DNA of 64,000 bases from Golubevia sp. BC0850 (lineage: Eukaryota > Basidiomycota > Exobasidiomycetes > Golubeviales > Golubeviaceae), in contig JAAVVG010000002.1 in assembly GCA_012976225.1 (NCBI GenBank), forward strand, positions 1,240,001 through 1,304,000. Direction: 5' to 3'. The notes under the pieces were generated by a model. The model ran no database searches. It was given only the letters and a program-made list of their open reading frames with translations, and was not told the DNA's origin. A program made the position numbers and the translations under genes. Positions 55,901 to 64,000 of the stretch are shown here, in pieces (within the stretch, counting starts at the first letter, position 1; each line of letters starts with the position of its first letter).

Positions 55901-58106
55901 GTTGATTAAGACTATTAAGAGGTGAAGGTGAAGCTAACCTACTCGAAGAACCTTGATTGTTGGAAAGAACTTGAACAGGACTTGATCTTTGTTCTTCTCC
56001 TTGATTTTGACTTGGAATTGAAGATGAAAAGGAAGATCCAACTGAAGGATTCCTGCTTCTTGAATTCGATTCTGGAGGAGAGAGTTCTTTAGATCCAGCT
56101 CTACTCTTTGGAATGAAGCCAGATCCAGTTCTTCCGACTGTGGGAGTGAAGGACGATGGGGATCGTGCAGATTCTGAAGGTCTCATTCCTAAACTGTTGA
56201 GGTTAACATGGTGACTATTTTGATTCTTTGAGAGAGAAGCACTGAGAGAAGTACTTCTAGAAAGTGAAGTCTCGTTGGCTGAAATTCCAAGGTTGAAACT
56301 AGAAGCGGTCGTGGATAAAGTCCCATTCTTTGAAAATCTTCTACCACCTTCACATCTAACGAAATCTAAAAGACTACCTCGATCGCAGAATGGCATAATC
56401 AGCATATCTGCATAACTCTTGTTTGAACCTAAGGATAATCTTTCATAATGTAGTAGAGGTAAAATATGAGGATGAGAAGGTAAAGATTTCCAAATGATTA
56501 CTTCTTGAGGTAGAGATCCTTCATCTTCTTTAATTTTTCCTTTCTCATCTGATTCCCGGCTGTCACCGGACTTCTCGTCACTACTATAAATCAGTTTAAC
56601 AGCCACTCTTCTACCCAATTGATTGACTTTCAGACCTAAATCTTTCTCCAATTTCTCTTCTCCATCTTTGATTTCACCTAAATCCCATCCTTCTCTGATC
56701 GTTGAAAATCCACCAAATCCGATGTTCTTTCCAAGTAAAAATCTTCCTTTAGGACCAATCCTAGCACCTTCGTCATCAGGTCTCAAAGGATGAGAATTAA
56801 AAGGATAAGCAGGACTCTGAGGTAAATTGTTACTAAGATTCAATCTTTCTTCCTTTGAATTCACATTAGAAGAAGAATAAAGTTGAGCAGCAACAGAAGA
56901 AAGTCCATTCCAAGGAGAAGTCTTTGAATTGTCAAGATTGTCAGGAGCTGATGCACCATAAGCATGATTTGAATTCTTGAAATGTCTAATAGAAGAAGGA
57001 CTTTCCTCGATCCCACTGGAAGGTTTCAAAGAAGAATCTCTTGAATTGATAGGATTGAAATCTAAAGTCCCACCATGTTCTATGAAACTATTAGAGGGAC
57101 TTGGTACAACACTATGCATTGAAGAAAAAGCAGATAAGAAATCAGCGGCAGGTGATCTAATTGAAAGACTCGCATTACTTGGACTTGCTGAAATTGAAGG
57201 TGGAGAATTTGAATTGGGTAGAGGAGATTGAGAATGGGGAGGTGAATTAGGATTCGAATGGTTTTTGAAAAATGGATTACTTGAGGATTTTTCTGATGAA
57301 ATATTGCTGGTTTGAAAAGGGGATTTGAGTTTTAAATTAGGTCTTTGAGAAATTGATGATTGAGTGAGATTGGAGGAGCTTCCTTCTTCTTTTGAAGGAT
57401 CTTCTACTTCTTCTTCTCCTCCCTCACTTGAATTTCCAGAACTTGATTCATCTTGGTTAGATTGCTGATCTTCCATCGCTTGAATTTCTTGTTTCACAGC
57501 ATCTCTATCCCACCAATTGCTACTAAGGGAAGCTGGAGAGGTTGCTAGTGCAGATGGATTCCTTCCACCACCACTTGATTCTCTAGTTCTCCTTCTCCTT
57601 CTACCTCTTTTGGGTGAATCTGGTTCTATTGAATCTGGAAGGGTTCTTTGAAATAGACTCTCACGATCATTGATAACTTCCTTTCCTTCTGCCTCTGCTG
57701 CATTAGCTTGTATCCTACTTCCTGTATCGTTTGAAGAGTCCCTCCGTCGTTGATCTTTAATCAAACTGGATGGAGATGATTGAATTATCTCATGGTTGTT
57801 GAGAGAAGCATTTGAAGTTGGAGAACTGAGACCGAAAGGATCAAAGATTGGTGAAGTCAATGGACTATCTGCAGAAGATCGCCGCTGAGCTGAGCTTCCA
57901 CTCTCATGATCAAGCTGAAGGGGTTCAGGTGAATTTGAAGTTGAAGCTGATGAAATATGAGTTGGTTGAGGTGCAGTTGAAGCTTCTTGAGGTGGAATCG
58001 CTACTGAGCCACTGCTTGTGCTTGTGCTGGTGCTGGAATGGCTATTTAAAAGGTTGTCTCGATTTTTGACTTCAAAAGAAGGGAAAGTTGAGCCAAATAG
58101 GCCCAT
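52998..58106 (-). CDS. very large Ser/Thr protein kinase, single exon, 1702 residues
   Basis: Residues 1-450 are Ser/Asn/Pro-rich and probably disordered. The kinase domain begins near residue 455 with GKNIGFGGFSTIREGWDLGE (Gly loop) and RRVAVKLIY (ATP Lys), then LPQEVIIWKSLPSHPHILPL, LIMPFCDRGSLLDFV, a 150-residue Ser-rich insert, ITSALLSLHSKAGVRHGDIKLENVL near residue 790 (HGD in place of HRD), FWRLADFGLAKKV near 859, GSLAYTPPETL, SDMWALGCILYALLSGRLPF, another insert, and EVLLGLLDPNTKTRWNIQQL ending near 1212. Inserts stretch the domain to about 750 residues from the usual 260. The C-terminal 490 residues are Ser/Arg/Glu-rich with SRSRSR runs. The Gly loop and C-lobe recall fungal PRR1/NNK1-type kinases, but I cannot assign an ortholog. 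Catalytic Lys, Asp and DFG are present. Confidence 0.88.
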   Translation of the reverse strand: MGLFGSTFPSFEVKNRDNLLNSHSSTSTSTSSGSVAIPPQEASTAPQPTHISSASTSNSPEPLQLDHESGSSAQRRSSADSPLTSPIFDPFGLSSPTSNASLNNHEIIQSSPSSLIKDQRRRDSSNDTGSRIQANAAEAEGKEVINDRESLFQRTLPDSIEPDSPKRGRRRRRTRESSGGGRNPSALATSPASLSSNWWDRDAVKQEIQAMEDQQSNQDESSSGNSSEGGEEEVEDPSKEEGSSSNLTQSSISQRPNLKLKSPFQTSNISSEKSSSNPFFKNHSNPNSPPHSQSPLPNSNSPPSISASPSNASLSIRSPAADFLSAFSSMHSVVPSPSNSFIEHGGTLDFNPINSRDSSLKPSSGIEESPSSIRHFKNSNHAYGASAPDNLDNSKTSPWNGLSSVAAQLYSSSNVNSKEERLNLSNNLPQSPAYPFNSHPLRPDDEGARIGPKGRFLLGKNIGFGGFSTIREGWDLGEIKDGEEKLEKDLGLKVNQLGRRVAVKLIYSSDEKSGDSRESDEKGKIKEDEGSLPQEVIIWKSLPSHPHILPLLHYERLSLGSNKSYADMLIMPFCDRGSLLDFVRCEGGRRFSKNGTLSTTASSFNLGISANETSLSRSTSLSASLSKNQNSHHVNLNSLGMRPSESARSPSSFTPTVGRTGSGFIPKSRAGSKELSPPESNSRSRNPSVGSSFSSSIPSQNQGEEQRSSPVQVLSNNQGSSSRLASPSPLNSLNQLGRSPSLSSSTVLRRASSRAPQPPRSQGVPIPLAREILSQITSALLSLHSKAGVRHGDIKLENVLGQSAGVGSKRRRRRNESGDSDLDQEEEEGNDQDPLSPLSPESEGAEDLNPTEAIFWRLADFGLAKKVSETSSPSSPFLTRKNKSHKEDGNSIHEINGSKVQSSKIDLSNGGSLAYTPPETLRADPTIANAAASNPSGSNPIPTFSCSSIDEIPPFASDMWALGCILYALLSGRLPFADSFEPRLQMKIARAQWETPPRLKRRAERLGANSQNSQNRSFNQMTSNPTSPMMGSLSSSNSSSGFFKNSGLVGRERSGSIELRARPPVRGIALGRSHGLTALNGRHQQMPLVDLSASLPALPPQHHSHQRHQTLQPLSIDFNRPGETANVVGSAPSAPDANSTSVLNHSHLEANQAAHLAVEMEEDPESDQDEGQDFEWNGTSHDRAKAREVLLGLLDPNTKTRWNIQQLSTCQWLYGFGSLSGLAAGGIGNGLGITNPSNSGMDGETLPTSLQDSLAQGGSSQISRPSLAELPISEYPSQERVAQLKDDREREIQREEEKDEDAMAPASPLVERIARANGLDTWTGRTRTPPPPSFSSDYSSNSSRSRSKSLAAANRNRREQNSSSPNHSKSQRNETSPFIGSTLSQSMGMGGGSSKWGGRIQDHEEEEEGDDEIQAMHPSFNESGEFLPKRYVSGPSQEAQHSWGGRAPSPLDSDSHRGRRANRMTDVDEDSVWALNHHREDTREEESAAFEETVRRGRQSPAIPISISRDASQSPVLGMRNPANQEIYSGVGSSTRRNRSSDPSLLSRGRRSNSRDTRSTSTSTSRSRSQIRPYSLSTTFATSDETSTSSLPPFSPVEKTQSSSSNSSTGSFQPQTSNVHAQRTSSSRSRSRAPEALANILRESSRERGSGSSGDGSRSRSRGGNIPVSGSNTPLDSEEDGKDNWWERGRGRERKESSRLSK

Positions 58107-58712
58107 CGAATGAGAGATAAGCTTTCAATTTTCAGCTTTTGATGTTGGATTACAATTAGAATCCGTAAGATTTGAATGAGGGGGAAGAAGGAGAAGAGAG
58201 GGAGACCACTCAACGATACACGCGATTCGTTGGCCAAGCAAAGAGAGCAACACAAAGTCGACGAAAGCTATACAGATACTCTCTCCTTCTTCTCCAGTAT
58301 GTAGGGTTCTTGATTTTTCAGTGTTAACGAACAGTAAATAAAAGGATTGGGATATTGAGAAAATATGCAAAAAAGGGTCTTGTGAGGCACCGAATGTCTC
58401 AGCCTGGCAGTTAAAAGAAGGGATGAGATGAAGGACTGGCTTGCGTTCAATTCTCCAGATTAACTCCAAGCTTCTACTTTTCATTCTTCAACAAGTTTCT
58501 TTATCTTTCTTGAAACATCTCATCCAGAAGAAACCTCTACAAATTCATTGAACTCTCTCAAATCTAAGCGTCAACCTCTCCTCCTTCCAAACACGCACCC
58601 ACACGCCACTCGATCGCGTTTCAAACCCGCCAACGACTTCCACTTCCGAACACCCAACAACATCTAAGCAAGTCATTTTGAGAGAAGCAGCAAGGGTTAC
58701 ACTTCAGAAGCT
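58107..58712. promoter_or_regulatory. divergent promoter region between kinase and glycosyltransferase genes
   Basis: 606 bp between the start codons at 58106 (-) and 58713 (+). No TATA box at usual spacing on either side; contains CAAT-like and CT-rich tracts only. Confidence 0.35.
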
Positions 58713-60766
58713 ATGCTGTATCTTACGGCAGATAAGTTTCCCGTCTGTGAGTATCAAGAGGGGAGACTTGGGAAAGGGAGAAGGGAAGGGAGAGAATGAA
58801 TCAGTCAGAGGCAAGGGAGAGAGGCAGAGGGAGCACTCAAGAGTTAGAGGGCTATAGGAGCTACAGAACCTTGCTGTGATTGGAAGCAGAAGAGCTTACT
58901 TGATCCGACCTTGAGATGGAAGACGCGGAGGATTGCTGAAGAAGCTCAAGATGAAAGATGGACATGAGCTGATTAGAATTTTTGGTCCGACTCAGAAGGA
59001 AAGACTTGGATCGACTGCTACTTCATTCCTTCTATGAAGTCTTTTATGAAATCAATTGAATCACTGCTTTTTGTATCTTGGGATCAGCTCTATCATATGC
59101 TTCGAGCTGTTTGGCTGACAGATCTCTCCCCTACTCTCTCTCACTCCAGTCGTACCCTTTGGAGTGATTGGATTCTATCGATACTTCTGGTATCTCATCA
59201 GGTTATCAGCAGCTTTGGTCTACAAACCTATCCCACCTCCTTCGAATCCAACCTACGTAGCAAGTGAAGATGTCACAATGTGAGTCCAGCGACAGATTTC
59301 TCAAAGAACAACAATCGGTCTCTCGAGAGCTGACCTTGGCCGTTCTTCCCAACAGTATCGTACCAACTATTGACGCAGGAGAAGAATTTAAAGAAGCAGC
59401 CTTCAGTTGGTTAGCAGGAAATCCAGCTCAAATCATCATCGTAACGGAAGAGAAAATGAAACAACCCTTAATAGATCTAGCCAACGCAGTAGATCCGCTT
59501 CGAATCACAGTTTTAACAGTTCCAAAAGCCAATAAAAGGTTACAAATGTCACATGGAATCAAACATGTTTCAACAGACATCATAGTTTTTGCAGATGATG
59601 ATGCGATTTGGCCACCAACAATGTTGCCATACATTTTAGCATGTTTTGAAGATCAACAAGTAGGTGGAGTTGGAACGTCTCAAAGAGTAAAACCAATTGG
59701 AAATTCAATGACAGTTTGGGAAACTCTAGCAGCATTTAGATTAAGTATTAGAAATTTTGAAATAGCAGCTTCAACACATATAGATGGTGGAGTTCCATGT
59801 TTATCAGGTAGAACTGCAGCTTATAGAACTGTAATTTTAAAAGATCCTCGATTTTTACATGGATTCACAAATGATTATTGGTTAGGAAAATATCTTTTGA
59901 ATTCAGGTGATGATAAATTTTTGACTAGATGGATGGTTTCTCATGGTTGGAAAACTTATATTCAAGTTTGTCCTGAAGCTGAATTGTTGTCTACTATGAA
60001 ACCTGATTGGAGATTTTTGAAACAGGTTTTAAGATGGACTAGAAATACTTGGAGATCTGATATTAGATCTGTTTTTAAAGAAAGGTATATTTGGACTTCT
60101 CATCCTTTCGTTGCATATTCTATGGTTGATAAATTCATTAACCCTTTAACTTTATTAGTTGGCCCTTGTTTAGTTCTCTACTTGATCGTAAAGTCTACAA
60201 AAGAAGTTGAAAATGGTGGTTATCATTTACCAGCATGGAATATCATTCTCTCTTATTTTGTTTGGATCATGGCAACAAGAACTGCTAAATTATTACCTCA
60301 TCTTTGGTTTAGACCTCAAGATATCATTTACGTTCCTGCTTTTATCTTGTTTGGTTATTATTTTGCTATCATGAAAATTTACGCTTTGTTCACTTTACAT
60401 GAAACTGGTTGGGGTACTAGAGCTGGAATCGGTGAACCTGAAGATGCTAATCAACCTAATGTTCTAATTAAAAATGACGGAATGGAATTGAAGGAACATA
60501 GTCAGTTTCAGGGACAAAATCAAGCCAATGGAAATGCGAATGGGAATGGGGCTTGGACAAGTGGAGCGGATCAACATTTAAATTCAGAAAATCATCTTCA
60601 ATCTAGGAATCCAAATCATCAAGCTTATACTCCTTCTCCCGCCAATTCTGTCTCTCCTCTCGATCACTCTGGTAATGGATATGGGTTCCCTCAGGGCGAA
60701 GGGCATGGAAACCATCAAGATGACAATGAGAGATTCGAGCTTAGAAACATTGGCCAGGCGCATTAG
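58713..60766 (+). CDS. family 2 glycosyltransferase, Cps1/hyaluronan-synthase-like
   Basis: Processive membrane polysaccharide synthase. Exon 1 (58713-58746, MLYLTADKFPV) joins across a roughly 400-nt intron to VPFGVIGFYRYFWYLIRLSA, a membrane segment, and KPIPPPSNPTYVASEDVTIIVPTID at the next join near 59353. GT2 motifs follow: TVPKANKRLQMSHGIKH, IIVFADDDAIWPPT with the DxD metal site, DGGVPCLSGRTAAYR, GDDKFLTRW, and KQVLRWTRNTWRSDI with the processivity QxxRW. Three or more C-terminal membrane helices (LTLLVGPCLVLYLIV, IILSYFVWIM, YVPAFILFGYYFAIMKIYAL) precede a Gln/Asn/Gly-rich cytosolic tail. The nearest known relative in my memory is Cryptococcus Cps1. Product (hyaluronan or another beta-glycan) cannot be read from sequence. 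The long first intron may hide another exon. Codons are strikingly A/T-ending. Confidence 0.85.
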
Positions 60767-61234
60767 TTTCTAAGACTCTGCTCTACCGATTTTCGAATCT
60801 TCTCTCTTATTAATTTCCTTTCAGTTTATTTCAAACACCTATCACTTTTCATTTGGACAATGTCACTTCTCGTCTCCTTTTAATCGATCTCTCCCTGTCT
60901 AACGCATTGAAATATCAAATCGTATTTATGTCTCGTTTCAAACAATGAAATCAAACTAAACATTTTTCTGTCGATCTCGAACAGCTTGCTTCAATCATCT
61001 GATGAAACTGGGTTTTCTCACGCGAGTTGCTCAGATACAATCTTTTAGTCGTTCAGAAACGGTGATGAAATTGAAAGAATGGAAAAGGTGGTATTTGAAA
61101 CTAACATTGCTAACGAGCTTTGTAATTAGCTGTGAAGCACACGGAACGAGAAGAACCTAGGTGACAAGTTGACCAGAGACGAAAAGAGAAAAGGAACCAA
61201 GAACCTCCACCGGTGAGATGCCTCCATCAAGATC
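60767..61234. other. intergenic between convergent genes
   Basis: 3' flanks of the glycosyltransferase and of secreted protein B. Nothing recognised. Confidence 0.35.
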
Positions 61235-62133
61235 TCAAATTCTCAATTCGGATTGTAGGTAGAAAGAAGTGCGACCATCCTCGTTTGCGTTGAGTTTGAC
61301 TGCTCGGTGGTTCACAGAACTGATCGAGAGGGAAGTAGGATGTTGAGTTCCGTTAAATTTCTGTCCAACAAAGGTAATTGCTCCAGTGTTGAGGTTCATG
61401 GCCCAAGTGTTTTGGAGTTGACTCTTGTCATCGACTTGAGAGCAAACAGAGTGAGTCAAGACTTGATCCGCAGTCTTGACTGAGCCGGTCTCTGATTGGA
61501 GATGGGAAAGAAACGACGTGTCAGGGAAAGGCAAACGTCTATTGAGAGAGAGAGGTTGACAACTTTTGTAAACGGACAAAGAGAACTCACTTGTCATCAA
61601 ACAGTGTTTCTTAGCACCTCCCAAGCTGAGATGTCCGTAAACGATCTCGTCAGCGATAGGTTCTGGATCTTCGTCATCTTCACAATCAGAATCATCGTCG
61701 AGACAGATTGCGACTCTTTTGGTGGTTTTGGTAGAGGAAGCTGCAGGATATCCGAGGTATTTGCTGGTGCAAGGGGTAAAGTCGAAGGTTTGAGCGGCTA
61801 GATCTGGAAACAAAGGAAAAGTCGAGAGAACATGTCGATCAGTGGACAGCAAGAGCTGGTCTTGAAACTTCATCTGAGGGACTCACCAGCTCCGTCATCT
61901 CCCTTGGTGATAAGCACTTTAGCTTTCTTTCCTCTACTGTCGGTGGTGGTAGTGGAGCCAAGAGCCGCGTTGACCGATTCTTCGATATCACTCGAATAAG
62001 CAACCAACGTCCCAGAAACCACGGCAGTAGAGTCGCAAACGACGTCTGAAATGGCTCTCTTTTCTGGTAGAACCGCAGCTGAGGCGAAGGCGAGGGTGGT
62101 GGCGAGAACGAGGAAAGAGTAGGCGAATTGCAT
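61235..62133 (-). CDS. small secreted protein, copy B (paralog of 8344-9210)
   Basis: Three exons, same intron positions and phases as copy A. The signal peptide is MQFAYSFLVLATTLAFASA, followed by VLPEKRA with a possible Kex2 site. The mature part has FDFTPCTSKYLGY, VYGHLSLGGAKKHCLMT and KTGSVKTADQVLTHSVCSQV, matching copy A almost residue for residue over the last two blocks. The difference is an extra acidic, Cys-containing segment (ICLDDDSDCEDDEDPEP, about 61650-61710) where copy A has a short neutral stretch. About 238 residues; function unknown. A TATA box lies 106-112 bp upstream. It may be a surface or apoplastic protein; nothing in the sequence says more. Confidence 0.85.
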
Positions 62134-62238
62134 TTTGTATGAGACTTGAGAACTTGAGACTTGAAGCGGTGAAGGTTTGAGATTGAGAAGTGGGGCTGAT
62201 GGGGAGGAAAAGATGCAATTGGATGTCAAAAGGTGTCA

Positions 62239-62245
62239 TTTTATA
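62239..62245 (-). promoter_or_regulatory. TATA box of secreted protein B
   Basis: TATAAAA on the minus strand 106-112 bp upstream of the ATG at 62133. Copy A has no equally good box at that spacing, suggesting different regulation. Confidence 0.5.
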
Positions 62246-62752
62246 CCTTTTCCGAAGGACTTTCTCGAGACTTTGTGAGACAGAACAGGAGGGGTCGATG
62301 GGGTGGTCGGAGTTCCAGACAAGGAGACGGGACCGTTGGGGTTGGCCACGGGACGAGCGGACAATCTCTCCTCTCCTCGCCCAAATCTGCTGTCCCGTTT
62401 TGCTCAGAGATACACAGCACTACATATATTCCACAGAGAAAGGCTCAAGAAACGGGATGATCGGTCTGCCCCTGACGAGATGCATTCCCTCGAACGGGTC
62501 GACAAACAAAGTCGGAGTGGAGTTGAAAGAGCAAAAGTCTGTTGCTAAGAGTTCAAAGTAGGGAGTAAATACAAAGGCCTACACACATACATGTAGTCAA
62601 AAGAACGAGAGACTTGCGACCTGGACTCGAGATTGTTCAGCGCCAAAGACGGGACTTCCTACGGCACCCAATCTGTGCGACCTTCGAGAAGAGTGAAGAA
62701 GCCCCGTGACAACCCCGTCGACACCACTTTGAATCCTTTACCGACCAGAAGA
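62246..62752. other. intergenic, upstream of secreted protein B
   Basis: Promoter region of copy B and 3' flank of the P/Q-rich gene. Opposite-strand open frames here (for example + 62190-62561) show no domain. Confidence 0.35.
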
Positions 62753-64000
62753 TCACTGTTGCAAGTACGGAGCATAGTAGCCCTGTTGCTGGAAAGATCC
62801 GTCTTGAGCAGGAGGTTGCTGCTGTTGAGGCGGCTGTGTTTGGTAGGAAGGATTTGAGTATTGCTTCATCAAGGAGAGACGGTGACATGGTAAGGTCAGA
62901 GATAAAAAAGGGATTTGATAAATTCAAGGCACAGGCACTCGAAAGAGAGAGGGGAGAGAGAGAGAGATCTCACTTGAAACTCACCTGGTTCCCGTAGTCT
63001 TGTTGCTGCTGTTGAGGATAATTGAAATTCGACGCGGGAGGTGGTGCGTATTGGGGTTGATTAGGAGGCTGTTGAGCATAGAAGTGAGAATTCTGATTCG
63101 GAGCAGGGGGAGGAGCTTGACCGTAATGTTGTTGAGCGTTAGGATCGAAGTGAGAAGGTGGGGGAACTGAGTACTGCGGCGCTTGAGGAGGCGGCAGTGG
63201 TCTAGATCCTTGGAAGGAAGCAGGCGAAGTTTGATAGAAGCCACTCTGACTCTGATAGCCTCCAGGAGGTTGCTGGTGGAACGAAGAGACCGAATTCGAA
63301 TGGCTCAAAGTGGGAGCTGGAGAAGGGCTTCTTCCCGATGGAGCTTGAGAGATTGTCGAATTCGTAGGTTGATAGTAAGCTCTGAAGAAAGAGAGGGAGA
63401 ATGGTAAGTATGGTGTCAGAAGGGCATGGAAGAGACTGACGACGACCTTCTTGAAGATCGACTCACTGTGCGTTGATGACCGAAGCAGTAGGGGTTGGAG
63501 GACCATTAGGAATACTAGGTAGAGCGTGATAGCTTGCAGATGAATGAGGTCTAGGAGCTGGAGAGGTAGATCTTGGAGGCTCGTGGCTGTACTGTTGTTG
63601 AGGAGCCAAGTTGTTCGTATCTTGATGATTTGGAGCAGGGGCATATTGAGGTTGAGGAGGTGGAGCGTAGAACGCACCTGGAGGAGCAGAGTTTGGATGA
63701 ACTGGAGGAGTGGCAGCTGGCGAAGGCAGATGCGGGTGGTTCGTAGGAGGAGTGTAGGTCGGTTGCGATTGAGGTGGAGCGTGTTGAGCTGGTGGTGGAA
63801 TGGAGTACTGTTGTTGATAGCCACCTTGAGGAGGACCCGGGGGAGGGAATGAGTAGTTTGGTTGTCCTGATGAGTAGCTTCCTTGATTCGAGAGAGGAGG
63901 CGGAGGTTGAGAATAAATGCTAGAAGGATGAGGCGGCGGAGGCTGCTGTTGCTGATGTTGAGCGTAAGGGTCTATTCCACCAGGAGGAGGCAAAGGCTTA
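62753..64000 (-). CDS. proline/glutamine-rich protein, C-terminal part, gene runs off the window
   Basis: The minus-strand frame from the window edge reads PPPGGIDPYAQHQQQQPPPP and continues as Pro/Gln/Ser/Tyr-rich low complexity through SVINAQ (intron near 63382-63466), AYYQPTNSTISQAPSGRSPS, SNFNYPQQQQQDYGNQ (intron near 62860-62985), and a last short exon ending FQQQGYYAPYLQQ with the stop at 62753-62755. No folded domain is in view; the N-terminal part that would identify the protein lies to the right of 64000. Such tails occur in ESCRT, actin-patch and RNA-binding proteins, among others. The exon joins keep frame, so it is a real coding region. Confidence 0.75.

Overview
This window is nuclear DNA from a fungus, most likely a basidiomycete (possibly Pucciniomycotina, though I cannot place it more closely). 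The genes are eukaryotic and densely packed on both strands. They are broken by many short introns (about 50-120 nt, GTGAGT/GTAAGT-type donors, CT-rich tracts, CAG acceptors). The gene set fits: exo-beta-1,3-glucanase, Old Yellow Enzyme, HSP104, COMPASS subunit SWD1, TFIIH subunit TFB1, peroxin PEX12, HIS3, MET17, and a Cps1/hyaluronan-synthase-like glycosyltransferase. There is no operon structure, no CRISPR array, and I recognised no tRNA or rRNA gene.

Layout, left to right: the 5' part of a kynurenine aminotransferase (-); a possible tiny spliced gene (+); a secreted GH5 glucanase (-); PEX12 (+); a small secreted protein, copy A (+); Old Yellow Enzyme (+); TFB1/p62 of TFIIH (-); a decayed LTR-retrotransposon integrase (-); an NAD-dependent epimerase-like protein (+); a METTL21-type methyltransferase (-) sharing a 114-bp divergent promoter with a twin-CX9C complex I assembly factor (+); aldehyde dehydrogenase (+); a large secreted alpha/beta hydrolase (+); O-acetylhomoserine sulfhydrylase (-); a decayed leucine-rich-repeat-type gene (-); N-acetylglucosamine kinase (+); HIS3 (-); a thioredoxin-SH3 fusion (+); an NmrA-like reductase (-); a second LRR-type relic (-); HSP104 (-) divergent from SWD1 (+) around two perfect heat-shock elements; a hexose transporter (+); a 1702-residue Ser/Thr kinase (-); a Cps1-like polysaccharide synthase (+); secreted protein copy B (-); and the 3' end of a P/Q-rich protein gene (-).

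Most genes are unrelated housekeeping or metabolic functions. Loose themes are amino-acid metabolism (kynurenine aminotransferase, MET17, HIS3), cell-surface carbohydrate work (GH5 glucanase, GlcNAc kinase, hexose transporter, Cps1-like synthase), and redox or stress defence (OYE, ALDH, thioredoxin fusion, HSP104).

The items most worth a second look are: (1) a single reading frame joining a WCPPC thioredoxin to an Lsb/Pin3-like SH3 protein; (2) a tandemly duplicated intron in the hexose transporter that seems to leave a 2-nt exon, or recursive splice site, needed to keep the frame; (3) two inverted secreted-protein paralogs 52 kb apart whose second intron is conserved while exon 1 and intron 1 have diverged; and (4) twin heat-shock elements between HSP104 and a chromatin gene. 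Exon boundaries were read by eye from splice signals and frame continuity, so they are approximate unless stated.
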